The position numbers and the translations under genes are program-made. Below are positions 16,679 through 23,688 of a DNA stretch of 64,000 nt, in pieces (the stretch's first letter is position 1; each line of letters opens with the position of its first letter). This DNA is from Eubacterium sp. Its GTDB lineage: Bacteria > Bacillota > Clostridia > Oscillospirales > Acutalibacteraceae. The stretch spans positions 117,086-181,085 of the forward strand of contig JAFSTE010000005.1 of the NCBI GenBank assembly GCA_017450645.1. Reading direction: 5' to 3'. Below the pieces are notes generated by a model. It did not search any database, was not told the DNA's origin, and saw only the letters and a program-made list of their open reading frames with translations.

Positions 16679-17708
16679 ATTTTATTCCACCCTCCTTTAA
16701 ATATGTTCTTGTCAGTTTAATTATATAATCAACTCTCGGAAGAATTGTGTTGTAATCAACTCTCAGCGAGCCGATTATTCCGAGCGTTGCAATTTGCGAA
16801 TTATTATAGTCAAACTTTGCAATCGCCATTGATGTATTTTTAAGCTCGTATACCGGATTTTCGTCGCCGAGGAGCAGCGTCTGCTCTATATTCGCCTTAG
16901 AAAAACGGTTTAGCAGCTTTTCAAGCTTTTCTTTACCCGCAAGGAACATCAGCAGGTTAAACACGCTGTCGCCGAGCTCTGTTTGTGAGAGCAGCTTAGT
17001 TTCGCCGACTATCGACAGCGTACCGTCCGACGCCTCTTTACACAGCGAGCACAGCGTTGACAGCAGCGGAAGCATATCGAACACCCTTTCGCCGAGCATA
17101 GGCGCTGCCGACTGGATAAAGGTTAAATCAATCTCGTCAAGCGGTGTGCCGATAAAATAGCGTTTAATAAAAGCGTAAAAGATGCTTTTAAACTCGTCGT
17201 CCACTCTGCAGTTAAGGTTACATACCGAGGATTTAATCTTTCCGCCGAGGGTTAGCATTACGAGCATTACCCTGCCGCCGCCCGCGGGGATTAGTTCAAC
17301 ACCCTGAACGCAGTCGAGCGAGTCCTTAACGGTGCTGTAAAACGCCGCGCAGCCCGTAAGCTCGGACAGTGCCGTAGCCGCGTCTGCAAGAAGTCTTTCG
17401 GGGTCGGAAGCGTTAACGCTTAGCATCTGTACGATTTTTTGCTTTTCGTACTCGCTCAGCCTTTCGGCGTTAAGCAGGTTGTCGACATAGTACCTGTAAG
17501 CCGCCTTTGTAGGAACTCTGCCGCCGCTTGTGTGGCGCTGTTCGAGGTAGCCCATCGAGCTTAAAAGCGCCATCTCGTTACGGATAGTAGCGGAGCTAAT
17601 AGGATAAGGAAGCATTTCGCAAAGCGATTTTGAACCGAGCGGTTCGCCCGTTTTAATATAATAATCGGTTATCAGACCGAGAATTGCGGCTCTTCTGTCG
17701 CCAATCAT
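16671..17708 (-). CDS. hrcA: Heat-inducible transcription repressor HrcA
   Basis: HrcA binds the CIRCE operator and represses class I heat-shock genes. The start is taken at ATG 17708 with AACAGGAGGCATAAT upstream, giving 345 residues beginning MIGDRRAAILGLITDYY. The N-terminal winged helix contains GEPLGSKSLCEMLPYPISSATIRNEMALLSSMGYLEQRHTSGGRVPTKAAYRYYVD (about 17-72); the rest is the GAF-like HrcA domain. It is the first gene of hrcA-grpE-dnaK-dnaJ and has a perfect CIRCE between its promoter and its start codon, so it represses itself. Confidence 0.97.
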   Translation of the reverse strand: MIGDRRAAILGLITDYYIKTGEPLGSKSLCEMLPYPISSATIRNEMALLSSMGYLEQRHTSGGRVPTKAAYRYYVDNLLNAERLSEYEKQKIVQMLSVNASDPERLLADAATALSELTGCAAFYSTVKDSLDCVQGVELIPAGGGRVMLVMLTLGGKIKSSVCNLNCRVDDEFKSIFYAFIKRYFIGTPLDEIDLTFIQSAAPMLGERVFDMLPLLSTLCSLCKEASDGTLSIVGETKLLSQTELGDSVFNLLMFLAGKEKLEKLLNRFSKANIEQTLLLGDENPVYELKNTSMAIAKFDYNNSQIATLGIIGSLRVDYNTILPRVDYIIKLTRTYLKEGGIKYE

Positions 17709-17735
17709 TATTATGCCTCCTGTTCTTTTCAACTT

Positions 17736-17762
17736 TTAGCACTCTTTATGTGCGAGTGCTAA
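17736..17762 (-). promoter_or_regulatory. CIRCE operator, perfect copy
   Basis: TTAGCACTC (17736-17744), a 9-base spacer, and GAGTGCTAA (17754-17762) match the CIRCE consensus in all 18 positions. It lies in the 5' leader of hrcA, 28 bases from the start codon. Confidence 0.97.
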
Positions 17763-17774
17763 CGCTATATGTAT

Positions 17775-17801
17775 ATTATAACCAAATTGCTGATTTGTCA
17801 A
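17775..17801 (-). promoter_or_regulatory. Promoter of the hrcA operon
   Basis: TTGACA (17796-17801) and TATAAT (17775-17780) on the minus strand have a 15-base spacer; the overlapping TAATAT (17773-17778) gives 17. The promoter lies between the two CIRCE copies. Confidence 0.8.
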
Positions 17802-17828
17802 CACTTTTTGCAAAATTTTTTTAAAAAA

Positions 17829-17855
17829 TTAGCACTCTTTTTGAAATATTGCTAA
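17829..17855 (-). promoter_or_regulatory. Second, degenerate CIRCE
   Basis: TTAGCACTC (17829-17837), a 9-base spacer and TATTGCTAA (17847-17855): one half-site is perfect, the other has two changes. It lies upstream of the -35 box. Confidence 0.65.
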
Positions 17856-17890
17856 AATGTCAAAGAATTGATTAATATTTCGGCAAAAAA

Positions 17891-17919
17891 TTGACATACC
17901 CACACCTATGATGTACAAT
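17891..17919 (+). promoter_or_regulatory. Promoter of the zinc-ribbon/TM2 gene
   Basis: TTGACA (17891-17896), 17-base spacer, TACAAT (17914-17919), 33 bases before the start codon at 17953. Confidence 0.8.
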
Positions 17920-17952
17920 AAATATGATATTAAATTTAAAGGAGATGTCTTT

Positions 17953-18519
17953 ATGAATTGTCCAAATTGCGGCAGACCGCTCGCTGAAGGCGAGGTTTGC
18001 AACTGCGTAGCTAACGAAATTCCACAGGCAGCACCTGCTCCCGCACCGGAGCCGCAGCCACAGCCACAGCAGGTTCCGCCCGCTGCACCGCAGCAAAACG
18101 CGTACTACGCTCCGCCCGTAGCGCCGCAGCCGCCACAGTCGCAGACTTATTTTGACCCGTCGGCTCAGCCGCCCGTTACACCGGCTGAGGAAATCCCTGC
18201 AAGAACGGATTACCCCGAGGGATATAAGATTAAGAAAAAGTATATCGCCGTTCTTCTCGCGTTAACGCTCGGTCCGCTCGGTATACACAACTACTATCTC
18301 GACAATAACAACAAGGGACTTACACAGCTTCTTATCTGTCTTATCGGCTCGCTGTTTGCCGGTATCGGATTTATAGTTGCATATGTTTGGGCTTTTGTTG
18401 AAGCAGTATTACTGTTCACCGAAAAAGAGGACAAGGACGCAAACGGCTATAAGATTATGACCTTTGAAGAGTGCATCGCAAATGCGATAGAGAAAAAAGA
18501 GGCTTCTAAGGAAGAATAA
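17953..18519 (+). CDS. Zinc-ribbon, proline-rich, TM2-domain membrane protein
   Basis: The start is ATG 17953 after AAAGGAGATGTC, giving 188 residues. The N-terminus is a half zinc ribbon (MNCPNCGRPLAEGEVCNC). Residues 25-95 are a low-complexity Pro/Gln/Ala linker. Residues 97-160 are a TM2 domain: KKYIAVLLALTLGPLGIHNYYLDNNNKGLTQLLICL then a second hydrophobic segment; the His and Tyr of the TM2 core are present. An acidic/lysine tail follows. The function is unknown. It resembles the protein at 1219-1584 in order of parts but has a much longer linker. Confidence 0.85.
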   Translation: MNCPNCGRPLAEGEVCNCVANEIPQAAPAPAPEPQPQPQQVPPAAPQQNAYYAPPVAPQPPQSQTYFDPSAQPPVTPAEEIPARTDYPEGYKIKKKYIAVLLALTLGPLGIHNYYLDNNNKGLTQLLICLIGSLFAGIGFIVAYVWAFVEAVLLFTEKEDKDANGYKIMTFEECIANAIEKKEASKEE

Positions 18520-18530
18520 TACATAAGCTA

Positions 18531-18570
18531 AATTCCCTACACAAGGCGTTGTGTAGGGAATTATTTTTTA
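18531..18570. terminator. Convergent terminator between the TM2 gene and yqfD
   Basis: AATTCCCTACACA and TGTGTAGGGAATT form a perfect stem (18531-18562), with TTTTTT after it on the plus strand. It also overlaps the yqfD stop codon on the minus strand. Confidence 0.85.
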
Positions 18571-19742
18571 CGGTTTACTTTTATTTTTACGCTGCGCCCG
18601 ATATTTTCAAGGCAAAGGACGGTACATTTTGCCTTTGCGCCGTTATCGCGAAGGTCTATATCGCTTTTTTGCGACAAAACCTGAGCGTGGGCAAGGTCGG
18701 TTTTAATTCTGTTTTTAATTTCGCTTTTGCAAAGGGCGGTCAGCTCCTTGTCGCTAAGCGTGTTTTCGCTGACGACATAGTGCTTAAGCTCGGTGTCGAT
18801 AATGCCTATCGGGATTTTGTTGGAATTTATCGTAATATAATCGGTATAAATGTTTATATCTGTATTTTTATTATCGAGCCTTCCTATATAAAGCGGGATT
18901 TTAAGCCCAAAAAAGTACAGCGACTTTTTATGTTGGGTATAGGTATAGGATTTACTGCGCTGTATCCTGCTTACAAAAACGGTAAATTCTTCTTTCACCT
19001 GCGCTATGTACTCACCGCGAGCGTAGGCGAACTGGTTACCCTTTTTCTTTTCGCTTTCATATACGCCCGAAATCAAAAGGTCGCCCTCGGTTACGCTGTC
19101 GCCGACCTTTCTGACAGCCCAGCCATCGTACACATCCGCCTTAACAATCAAGCCGTCTTTGGTCGCCTTAAGGTTTGCAACTCCTTTGCGGGTATAGGTT
19201 TTAGGCTTATTTTTCGTTTCGTTAATTTCGACTACCGCCTTAGTGCCGAACTCGTTTATATGCGCCCACGCGCAGTCGTCAAAGGTCGCCATCATAAGAT
19301 TTTCTATAACATCCTTGTCGACACCTTTCCGGTACGCGCCGCAAAACAAGCCGTTATCCTCTAAAAGCGCGTAAATCTCGCTGTCGGGTATACGCTCGTT
19401 GCCCTTTATTTCGACATCCCATATAAAGCCCGACAAAAAACACAAAATCAGTACAAACCCGACTGCGCCCGAAAACAGACCGAGGCGGTTTTTTACTTTT
19501 AGGAGCGGGAAAAGTATGCCCCGCTTTTTGATAACTCTGAGCTTTCCGCCGTTTGCGCGGGCAGGTGCTTTAAGGCGCGGGTAGACGCCCGCGTAGCACT
19601 CGGCAAAAACGGTGTTGCCGCTGCGGCGAATATTATTAACGCTGATTTTATTTTCAAAGCAGGAGTTTACAAATCCGTCGGCAAAACCGCCCTCAAACTT
19701 AAACGAAACGAAGCCCAGAAGCCACCTTAAAAGTCTAACCAT
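18561..19742 (-). CDS. yqfD: Sporulation protein YqfD
   Basis: YqfD is a membrane protein of endospore formers, expressed during sporulation. The start is put at ATG 19742, which overlaps the yqfC stop by 8 bases, giving 393 residues; the longer frame to 19808 reads back into yqfC. The N-terminal soluble domain contains GFADGFVNSCFENKI and YPRLKAPARANGGKLRVIKKRG; a transmembrane segment follows near residue 95 (LGLFSGAVGFVLILCFLSGFIW), then WDVEIKGNERIPDSEIYALLEDNG, a POTRA-like start of the large extracytoplasmic domain. Pairing with yqfC is the standard arrangement. Confidence 0.9.
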   Translation of the reverse strand: MVRLLRWLLGFVSFKFEGGFADGFVNSCFENKISVNNIRRSGNTVFAECYAGVYPRLKAPARANGGKLRVIKKRGILFPLLKVKNRLGLFSGAVGFVLILCFLSGFIWDVEIKGNERIPDSEIYALLEDNGLFCGAYRKGVDKDVIENLMMATFDDCAWAHINEFGTKAVVEINETKNKPKTYTRKGVANLKATKDGLIVKADVYDGWAVRKVGDSVTEGDLLISGVYESEKKKGNQFAYARGEYIAQVKEEFTVFVSRIQRSKSYTYTQHKKSLYFFGLKIPLYIGRLDNKNTDINIYTDYITINSNKIPIGIIDTELKHYVVSENTLSDKELTALCKSEIKNRIKTDLAHAQVLSQKSDIDLRDNGAKAKCTVLCLENIGRSVKIKVNRKK

Positions 19743-19980
19743 TACCCTCAAACTCCAGCGAAATAATCGTGCCGCAGACCACCGCGCCCTCTTTTGAGAA
19801 CGAGTCAATGCTCAGCTCGCAGCCGCTAATTATCGCGTTTATCTTGCCCAAATCGACCTTAACCCTATCCTTAGTGTATTCTAAAATTCCCTTTAAGCCG
19901 TCGACCACGCACTCGTGATTACCCACAAGCTCGATATGCGGACTTGTCGCGTATTCAATAATATCCTCTCTGCTTTTCAA
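19735..19980 (-). CDS. yqfC: Sporulation protein YqfC (YabP/YqfC family)
   Basis: This 81-residue protein begins MKSREDIIEYATSPHIELVGNHECVVDGLKGILEYTKDRVKVDLG and continues ISGCELSIDSFSKEGAVVCGTIISLEFEG, the compact beta-domain of the YabP/YqfC family. It overlaps yqfD by 8 bases. The family is restricted to endospore formers and is made in the mother cell in Bacillus; the exact function is not known. Confidence 0.88.
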   Translation of the reverse strand: MKSREDIIEYATSPHIELVGNHECVVDGLKGILEYTKDRVKVDLGKINAIISGCELSIDSFSKEGAVVCGTIISLEFEGNG

Positions 19981-20012
19981 AAAACCACCGATAATTAATA
20001 TGTATAAAATAA

Positions 20013-20040
20013 AAAAGGTATGCTATTTTTGCATACCTTT
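20013..20040 (-). terminator. Terminator after the Gx-transporter gene
   Basis: AAAGGTATGC and GCATACCTTT form a stem that overlaps the stop codon at 20023; on the minus strand it ends in TTTTTTATTTTA. Confidence 0.8.
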
Positions 20041-20526
20041 AAGTCTTGTAACTATTATTCCCGACAGCAGCCCGACGAGCGCGCCCGTAACAAGTCCGGA
20101 AATCATAAGCACGGGGAGATAGTAAACTATCCTGTAGGTTTCCATAACGACCATAGCGACTATAATCTGTCCCGCGTTGTGGACCGTCGCGCCGAGAATT
20201 GACACGCCGAGCGGAGAGAGCTTTTCGCTTTTTATCGCTATTAGCATTACCGCAAACGACAGCAGTCCGCCCGCAAAGCTGTACAATAGCGAAAACGCGC
20301 CCGAAAACAGCAAGCCCGCGAGCAAAATTCTTACCATCGACACAAAAAACGCCTCTTTTTTACCCACGAGGTACATAACTACCACCACTACCGAATTCGC
20401 AAGCCCGAGCTTTATACCCGGCACGCCGATATTCAGCGGCAGCAGGCTCTCCAAAAACGAGAGCGTAAACGCCAACGCAACGCAAAGGGCAAGCGTTGCT
20501 ACCTTTTTTGCCTTACTAACCTGCAA
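20023..20526 (-). CDS. Gx-transporter family membrane protein
   Basis: This is a membrane protein of the family often labelled heptaprenyl diphosphate synthase component I or Gx transporter. From the TTG at 20526 (AGGTGG six bases upstream) it has 167 residues beginning LQVSKAKKVATLALCVALAFTLSFLESLLPLNIGVPGIKLGLANSVVVVVMYLVG. Five or so hydrophobic segments follow. The longer frame to 20568 reads back into the upstream gene and is rejected. It overlaps the NusG-II-domain gene by about 11 bases, a pairing that is common in Firmicutes. The GxKLGLAN motif is typical of the family. What it transports is unknown. Confidence 0.8.
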   Translation of the reverse strand: MQVSKAKKVATLALCVALAFTLSFLESLLPLNIGVPGIKLGLANSVVVVVMYLVGKKEAFFVSMVRILLAGLLFSGAFSLLYSFAGGLLSFAVMLIAIKSEKLSPLGVSILGATVHNAGQIIVAMVVMETYRIVYYLPVLMISGLVTGALVGLLSGIIVTRLKGMQK

Positions 20527-20896
20527 CGCCGTCCACCTCGCTGTCGTCCCCGCTGTAAATAGTGACAATCACTTTGTTGGGCAGACAGATTATACTCTCG
20601 CCGCTTTTTGAAATCGCCCTGTGATTAACGCAGATTTTGTCCGGACAGTCGGCGGAAGTCATATCCGCGCAGCCGTCCTTGATTTCAAGCACATTTGTCA
20701 CCTTACCGTTTTGTTTAATCTCGTATGTTGTATCGGTATCAAGCCGAAGCTCGGCAACGGTTTTACCGTCCACCTCGACCCTTGCGATATTGCCGCCTTG
20801 TGCGAAAAGATTAATACACAAAAAAGAAACCGCAGCGCACACAAGCACGACAGCTATAACTATAATATCCGCTTTTTTAAGCTTAAAAACCTTCAT
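20516..20896 (-). CDS. NusG domain II-containing secreted/membrane protein
   Basis: A 126-residue protein with one N-terminal transmembrane segment (ADIIVIAVVLVCAAVSFLCINLF) and an extracytoplasmic NusG_II beta-domain. The conserved CPDKICVNHRAISKSGESIICLPNKVIV is typical: two cysteine-containing stretches with an ISKxGxSIxCLPN core. A DGCADMTSADCPD segment adds two more cysteines. It is the first gene of a pair with the Gx transporter. It may be involved in a thiol- or redox-linked export process, but that is only inferred from its partners in other genomes. Confidence 0.85.
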   Translation of the reverse strand: MKVFKLKKADIIVIAVVLVCAAVSFLCINLFAQGGNIARVEVDGKTVAELRLDTDTTYEIKQNGKVTNVLEIKDGCADMTSADCPDKICVNHRAISKSGESIICLPNKVIVTIYSGDDSEVDGVAG

Positions 20897-20902
20897 ACTT
20901 AA

Positions 20903-20931
20903 ATTATATACTCATATTTATTTAATGTCAA
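20903..20931 (-). promoter_or_regulatory. Promoter of the NusG-II/Gx pair
   Basis: On the minus strand TTGACA (20926-20931), a 17-base spacer and TATAAT (20903-20908) lie just before the start at 20896. It fits the sigma-A consensus at every position. Confidence 0.85.
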
Positions 20932-20932
20932 A

Positions 20933-20961
20933 TTGACATTGAAAAGTGTTTATGTTAGTAT
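20933..20961 (+). promoter_or_regulatory. Promoter of mntP
   Basis: TTGACA (20933-20938), a 17-base spacer and TAGTAT (20956-20961). The -35 box is one base away from that of the divergent promoter, making the palindrome TGTCAAATTGACA. The leader is only about 15 bases, too short for a yybP-ykoY manganese riboswitch. Confidence 0.75.
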
Positions 20962-20981
20962 TACTAAACGAGGTAATAATT

Positions 20982-21566
20982 ATGAATGTTATGTTTTTTG
21001 TAAACAGCATACTACTTGGGTTCGGGCTTGCGATGGACGCATTTTCCGTATCTGTGGCAAACGGACTTGCCGAAACTAAAATGCGCCGCAGAAAAGCGGT
21101 GCTCATTTCGGGCGTGTTCGCATTTTTTCAGTTCGGAATGCCGCTTATCGGCTGGGTACTCGTGCACTGGGTAGTAAGCTACTTTAAAAAGGTCGAGCCG
21201 TTTATACCGTATATCGCGCTTATACTTCTGCTTTATATCGGCGGTAAAATGGTACTCGAGAGCATTAATAGCAAAAAAGACGACGCTAAGCCCACCGCCG
21301 CGCTCGGCTGGGGTACGCTGATTTTACAGGGCATAGCAACCTCGATAGACGCGCTGTCGGTCGGCTTTACAACCCAGAGCTACGGACTGCCCGACGCGTT
21401 TATATCCGCGGTTATAATCGGCGTTGTAACCTACGGCGTGTGCCGCGCGGGTATAGAAATAGGCAAGGTTTTCGGCGACAAATTTTCAAGTAAAGCCACC
21501 TTGCTCGGCGGCATAATACTAATAGGTATAGGCATAGAGATATTCGTTAAAGGCATATTCTTTTAG
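20982..21566 (+). CDS. mntP: Manganese efflux pump MntP
   Basis: MntP exports Mn2+ across the cytoplasmic membrane. The start is ATG 20982, with GAGGTAATAATT upstream, giving 194 residues. The two-fold repeat of three helices is visible: GFGLAMDAFSVSVANGLAE in the first half and QGIATSIDALSVGFT in the second, each with the conserved Asp (MDAFSVS, IDALSVG). KMRRRKAVLISGVFAFFQFGMPLIGW is also typical. Six hydrophobic segments can be traced. No manganese riboswitch is visible in the short leader. Confidence 0.92.
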   Translation: MNVMFFVNSILLGFGLAMDAFSVSVANGLAETKMRRRKAVLISGVFAFFQFGMPLIGWVLVHWVVSYFKKVEPFIPYIALILLLYIGGKMVLESINSKKDDAKPTAALGWGTLILQGIATSIDALSVGFTTQSYGLPDAFISAVIIGVVTYGVCRAGIEIGKVFGDKFSSKATLLGGIILIGIGIEIFVKGIFF

Positions 21567-21619
21567 TTGAGAATTAAAAATTGAGAATTGAGAATTTCGG
21601 GCGGGACACCCGCACCCGA
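21566..21619. repeat. Heptamer-armed intergenic element 6
   Basis: A left array TTGAGAA, TTAAAAA, TTGAGAA, TTGAGAA begins at the mntP stop codon, followed by the core GCGGG-ACA-CCCGC (21601-21613) and CACCCGA. A right array is not evident. Confidence 0.75.
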
Positions 21620-21653
21620 TTATACTTTGGTCTTGACCTTGAGTCAAAATAAC

Positions 21654-21677
21654 AAAAGCTCCCCGATGGGAGCTTTT
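21654..21677 (-). terminator. Terminator after yfbR
   Basis: AAAAGCTCCC and GGGAGCTTTT pair perfectly 3 bases after the yfbR stop, ending a minus-strand run of six genes. Confidence 0.85.
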
Positions 21678-21679
21678 TA

Positions 21680-22267
21680 TTATTTCGTGTGTTCGTCAAG
21701 CGTGAGATAATATGCGGGGAGGAGGTGTTCGCGGAAGTATCTTACTTCGTCAAGGTCGATTGACTTAATCTTTTCCTCCTGCGCTTTAAGCGCGAGGTCA
21801 AACTCGCGGTTACCCATACGGTTTTCCTCGATACACTTAATAAGCGCGCTGATTTTGTCCGCCGCCTTTACCAGCGCCCAAAGCTCTTTGTCGCCCTCCT
21901 GCGGGTCAAAAACGGGTCTGTAATCCTCTTTGAGCCCGTCGGGAAGCATAGCGAGCAGCCTTTCGCCCGCTACGGATTCAATATCCTTATAGGCGTTATT
22001 AATCTGGTCGTTATAATACTTAACGGGCGTGGGCATATCGCCGGTTATAACCTCGGTCGCATCGTGATAGAGCGCCAGAACGGCAGCCCTGTCGGCGTTG
22101 TAATTTTTGCCGAACTCGCGGTTGCCGATAAGCGCAAGCGCGTGCGCAATAACCGACACTGAATGGCTGTGCTCTGCAATATTCTCTTTTGTGGTATTGC
22201 GCATAAGCGCCCAACGGTCAATCAGCTTCATACGATTGACCATCGCAAAAAAGTTATAATTATTCAT
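21680..22267 (-). CDS. yfbR: 5'-deoxynucleotidase, HD family
   Basis: YfbR-type HD enzymes hydrolyse deoxyribonucleoside 5'-monophosphates. The 195-residue protein has the HD signature: NIAEHSHSVSVIAHAL (metal His), YHDATEVITGDMPTPVKYY (HD pair) and VKAADKISALIKCIEENRMGN (metal Asp). FFAMVNRMKLIDRWALMRNT at the start is the typical YfbR N-terminus. It begins one base after the preceding LRR gene ends, with no good ribosome-binding site, so translational coupling is likely. It is the last gene of a run that starts with mgsA. Confidence 0.9.
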   Translation of the reverse strand: MNNYNFFAMVNRMKLIDRWALMRNTTKENIAEHSHSVSVIAHALALIGNREFGKNYNADRAAVLALYHDATEVITGDMPTPVKYYNDQINNAYKDIESVAGERLLAMLPDGLKEDYRPVFDPQEGDKELWALVKAADKISALIKCIEENRMGNREFDLALKAQEEKIKSIDLDEVRYFREHLLPAYYLTLDEHTK

Positions 22268-22268
22268 A

Positions 22269-23678
22269 TTATTTTAGTACTTCAAAATTAAATTTGTATT
22301 TTTTAGCAAACTTCTCCGCCTTAGAGCCTTTGGGAGCTACGACTGTAGGCTTTTCCTCATAACCGGCATAATTTCCAATAGCATACCGCTTTAACTCTGT
22401 ATCCTTGCCCTTAACGGTTACGCGTTTTAATTTATCGCTGTCAAAGGCGTACATTTTAACGGTTTTTACGCTCTTTGGTATTGTGACTGACTCAACATTA
22501 GTAGCGCAAAAAGTAAACTGCTTAATTGTCTTTATCTTTGCTTTTGATATGTCAACACTTGTCAGCTTAAAACAAGAACAAAACGCTTCGTAACCGAGAG
22601 AGGTTACCGTTTTAGGCAGTTTAGCATTCTTTATACCCGACCCTCTATATGCTCTGTTGCCGATTATTTTAACCTTAGACGGTATGTTCGCCTCAAGCTC
22701 ATCGCTTGCAAATGCACCGCTTTCGACTACTGTTACGCTTGACGGCACAATTACCTTTTTAAGCTTTTTGGAATCGAAATCAGTATAAAACGCATTTTTT
22801 CCGACTGTTTTAACAGTTTTAGGAATACGGTATGTTTTGCCCTGTCTGTACGGCGGATAAAGCACGAGTTTTGTGCAATCCTTGTTGAATAACACACCAT
22901 TTTTAAGTTTGAAGTGCTTATTCTTTTTGTTAAGCTCTATCTTTTTTAAGCTGTATTCATAGTTCGAAAAAGCCTCGGCAGTAAAGTATTTTAGTTTTGC
23001 GCCAAGCTTAACCTTAGTAACCTTAGACCTGTAAAACACATCACTTTCGACCTTTTCGACATTGTTAAGATTAATGGTTTTTACATTTGAGTAGCAAAAC
23101 GCGCGTTCCTTAATAGTTTTTACAGTCCTTTTTATTGTGACGCTTTTGGCCTTTCTGTCTGCAGGATATGCATACAGTGCAGTCTTATTTTTGTTGTAAA
23201 GCACACCCTTTTCGCTTGAAAAATGCTTATTACCCTTTGCAACCACAAAATTTTTGCCGCAACAAAACGGATTAAACTTTATTGTTTTTAAGCCAGTACC
23301 GATTTTAATGGTTTCAAGCGTAAAGGACGTCACACCCGTAAGCGATTCCCTGTCGGTAGGTCCCACCCTTTCGACACAGTTAGGGATAATAAGCGTTTTA
23401 GCCTTGCTCTCCCTTGTTTCAATATAACCAATGGTTTTAATCTTTTTGCCCTTGATTCTGGAAGCAAGCTTAATAACATTTTTTATAGAAGATCCGGCAG
23501 TGGCATATAACACACACGCCGTGCCGTCTTTAATATAATAGGTATAGGCTATACCTTTTATTTTTGTTGTTTTGTATGCAGGCTCAGCGTTTGCCGTGAT
23601 TGCAAATGCCGAAAGAGTTGAGGTTAGCATTACAAAGGTTAATATAACAGATAATAGCTTCGTTACTTTTGTTTTCAT
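22269..23678 (-). CDS. Secreted BspA-type LRR protein (469 residues)
   Basis: A signal peptide (MKTKVTKLLSVILTFVMLTSTLSAFAITANA) is followed by a 60-residue N-terminal region and then LRR_5 repeats (SVTIPKSVKTVKMYAFDSDKLKRVTV, RIPKTVKTVGKNAFYTDFDSKKL) up to a closing module VVAPKGSKAEKFAKKYKFNFEVL. The repeats are lysine-rich, unlike those of the protein at 8005-11040. GLKTIKFNPFCCGKNFVVAKGNKHF and EKGVLYNKNKTALYAYPA are shared almost residue for residue with the neighbour at 23689, so the two are tandem duplicates. They are 10 bases apart. Function presumably binding at the cell surface or outside. Confidence 0.88.
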   Translation of the reverse strand: MKTKVTKLLSVILTFVMLTSTLSAFAITANAEPAYKTTKIKGIAYTYYIKDGTACVLYATAGSSIKNVIKLASRIKGKKIKTIGYIETRESKAKTLIIPNCVERVGPTDRESLTGVTSFTLETIKIGTGLKTIKFNPFCCGKNFVVAKGNKHFSSEKGVLYNKNKTALYAYPADRKAKSVTIKRTVKTIKERAFCYSNVKTINLNNVEKVESDVFYRSKVTKVKLGAKLKYFTAEAFSNYEYSLKKIELNKKNKHFKLKNGVLFNKDCTKLVLYPPYRQGKTYRIPKTVKTVGKNAFYTDFDSKKLKKVIVPSSVTVVESGAFASDELEANIPSKVKIIGNRAYRGSGIKNAKLPKTVTSLGYEAFCSCFKLTSVDISKAKIKTIKQFTFCATNVESVTIPKSVKTVKMYAFDSDKLKRVTVKGKDTELKRYAIGNYAGYEEKPTVVAPKGSKAEKFAKKYKFNFEVLK

Positions 23679-23688
23679 TTATATCACC

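Noticed and set aside
18549-19364. 271-residue ORF on the plus strand opposite yqfD
   Set aside because: The opposite frame is the well-supported yqfD; the ORF starts in the convergent terminator.
20962-20981. yybP-ykoY manganese riboswitch for mntP
   Set aside because: The leader is too short after the promoter at 20933-20961.
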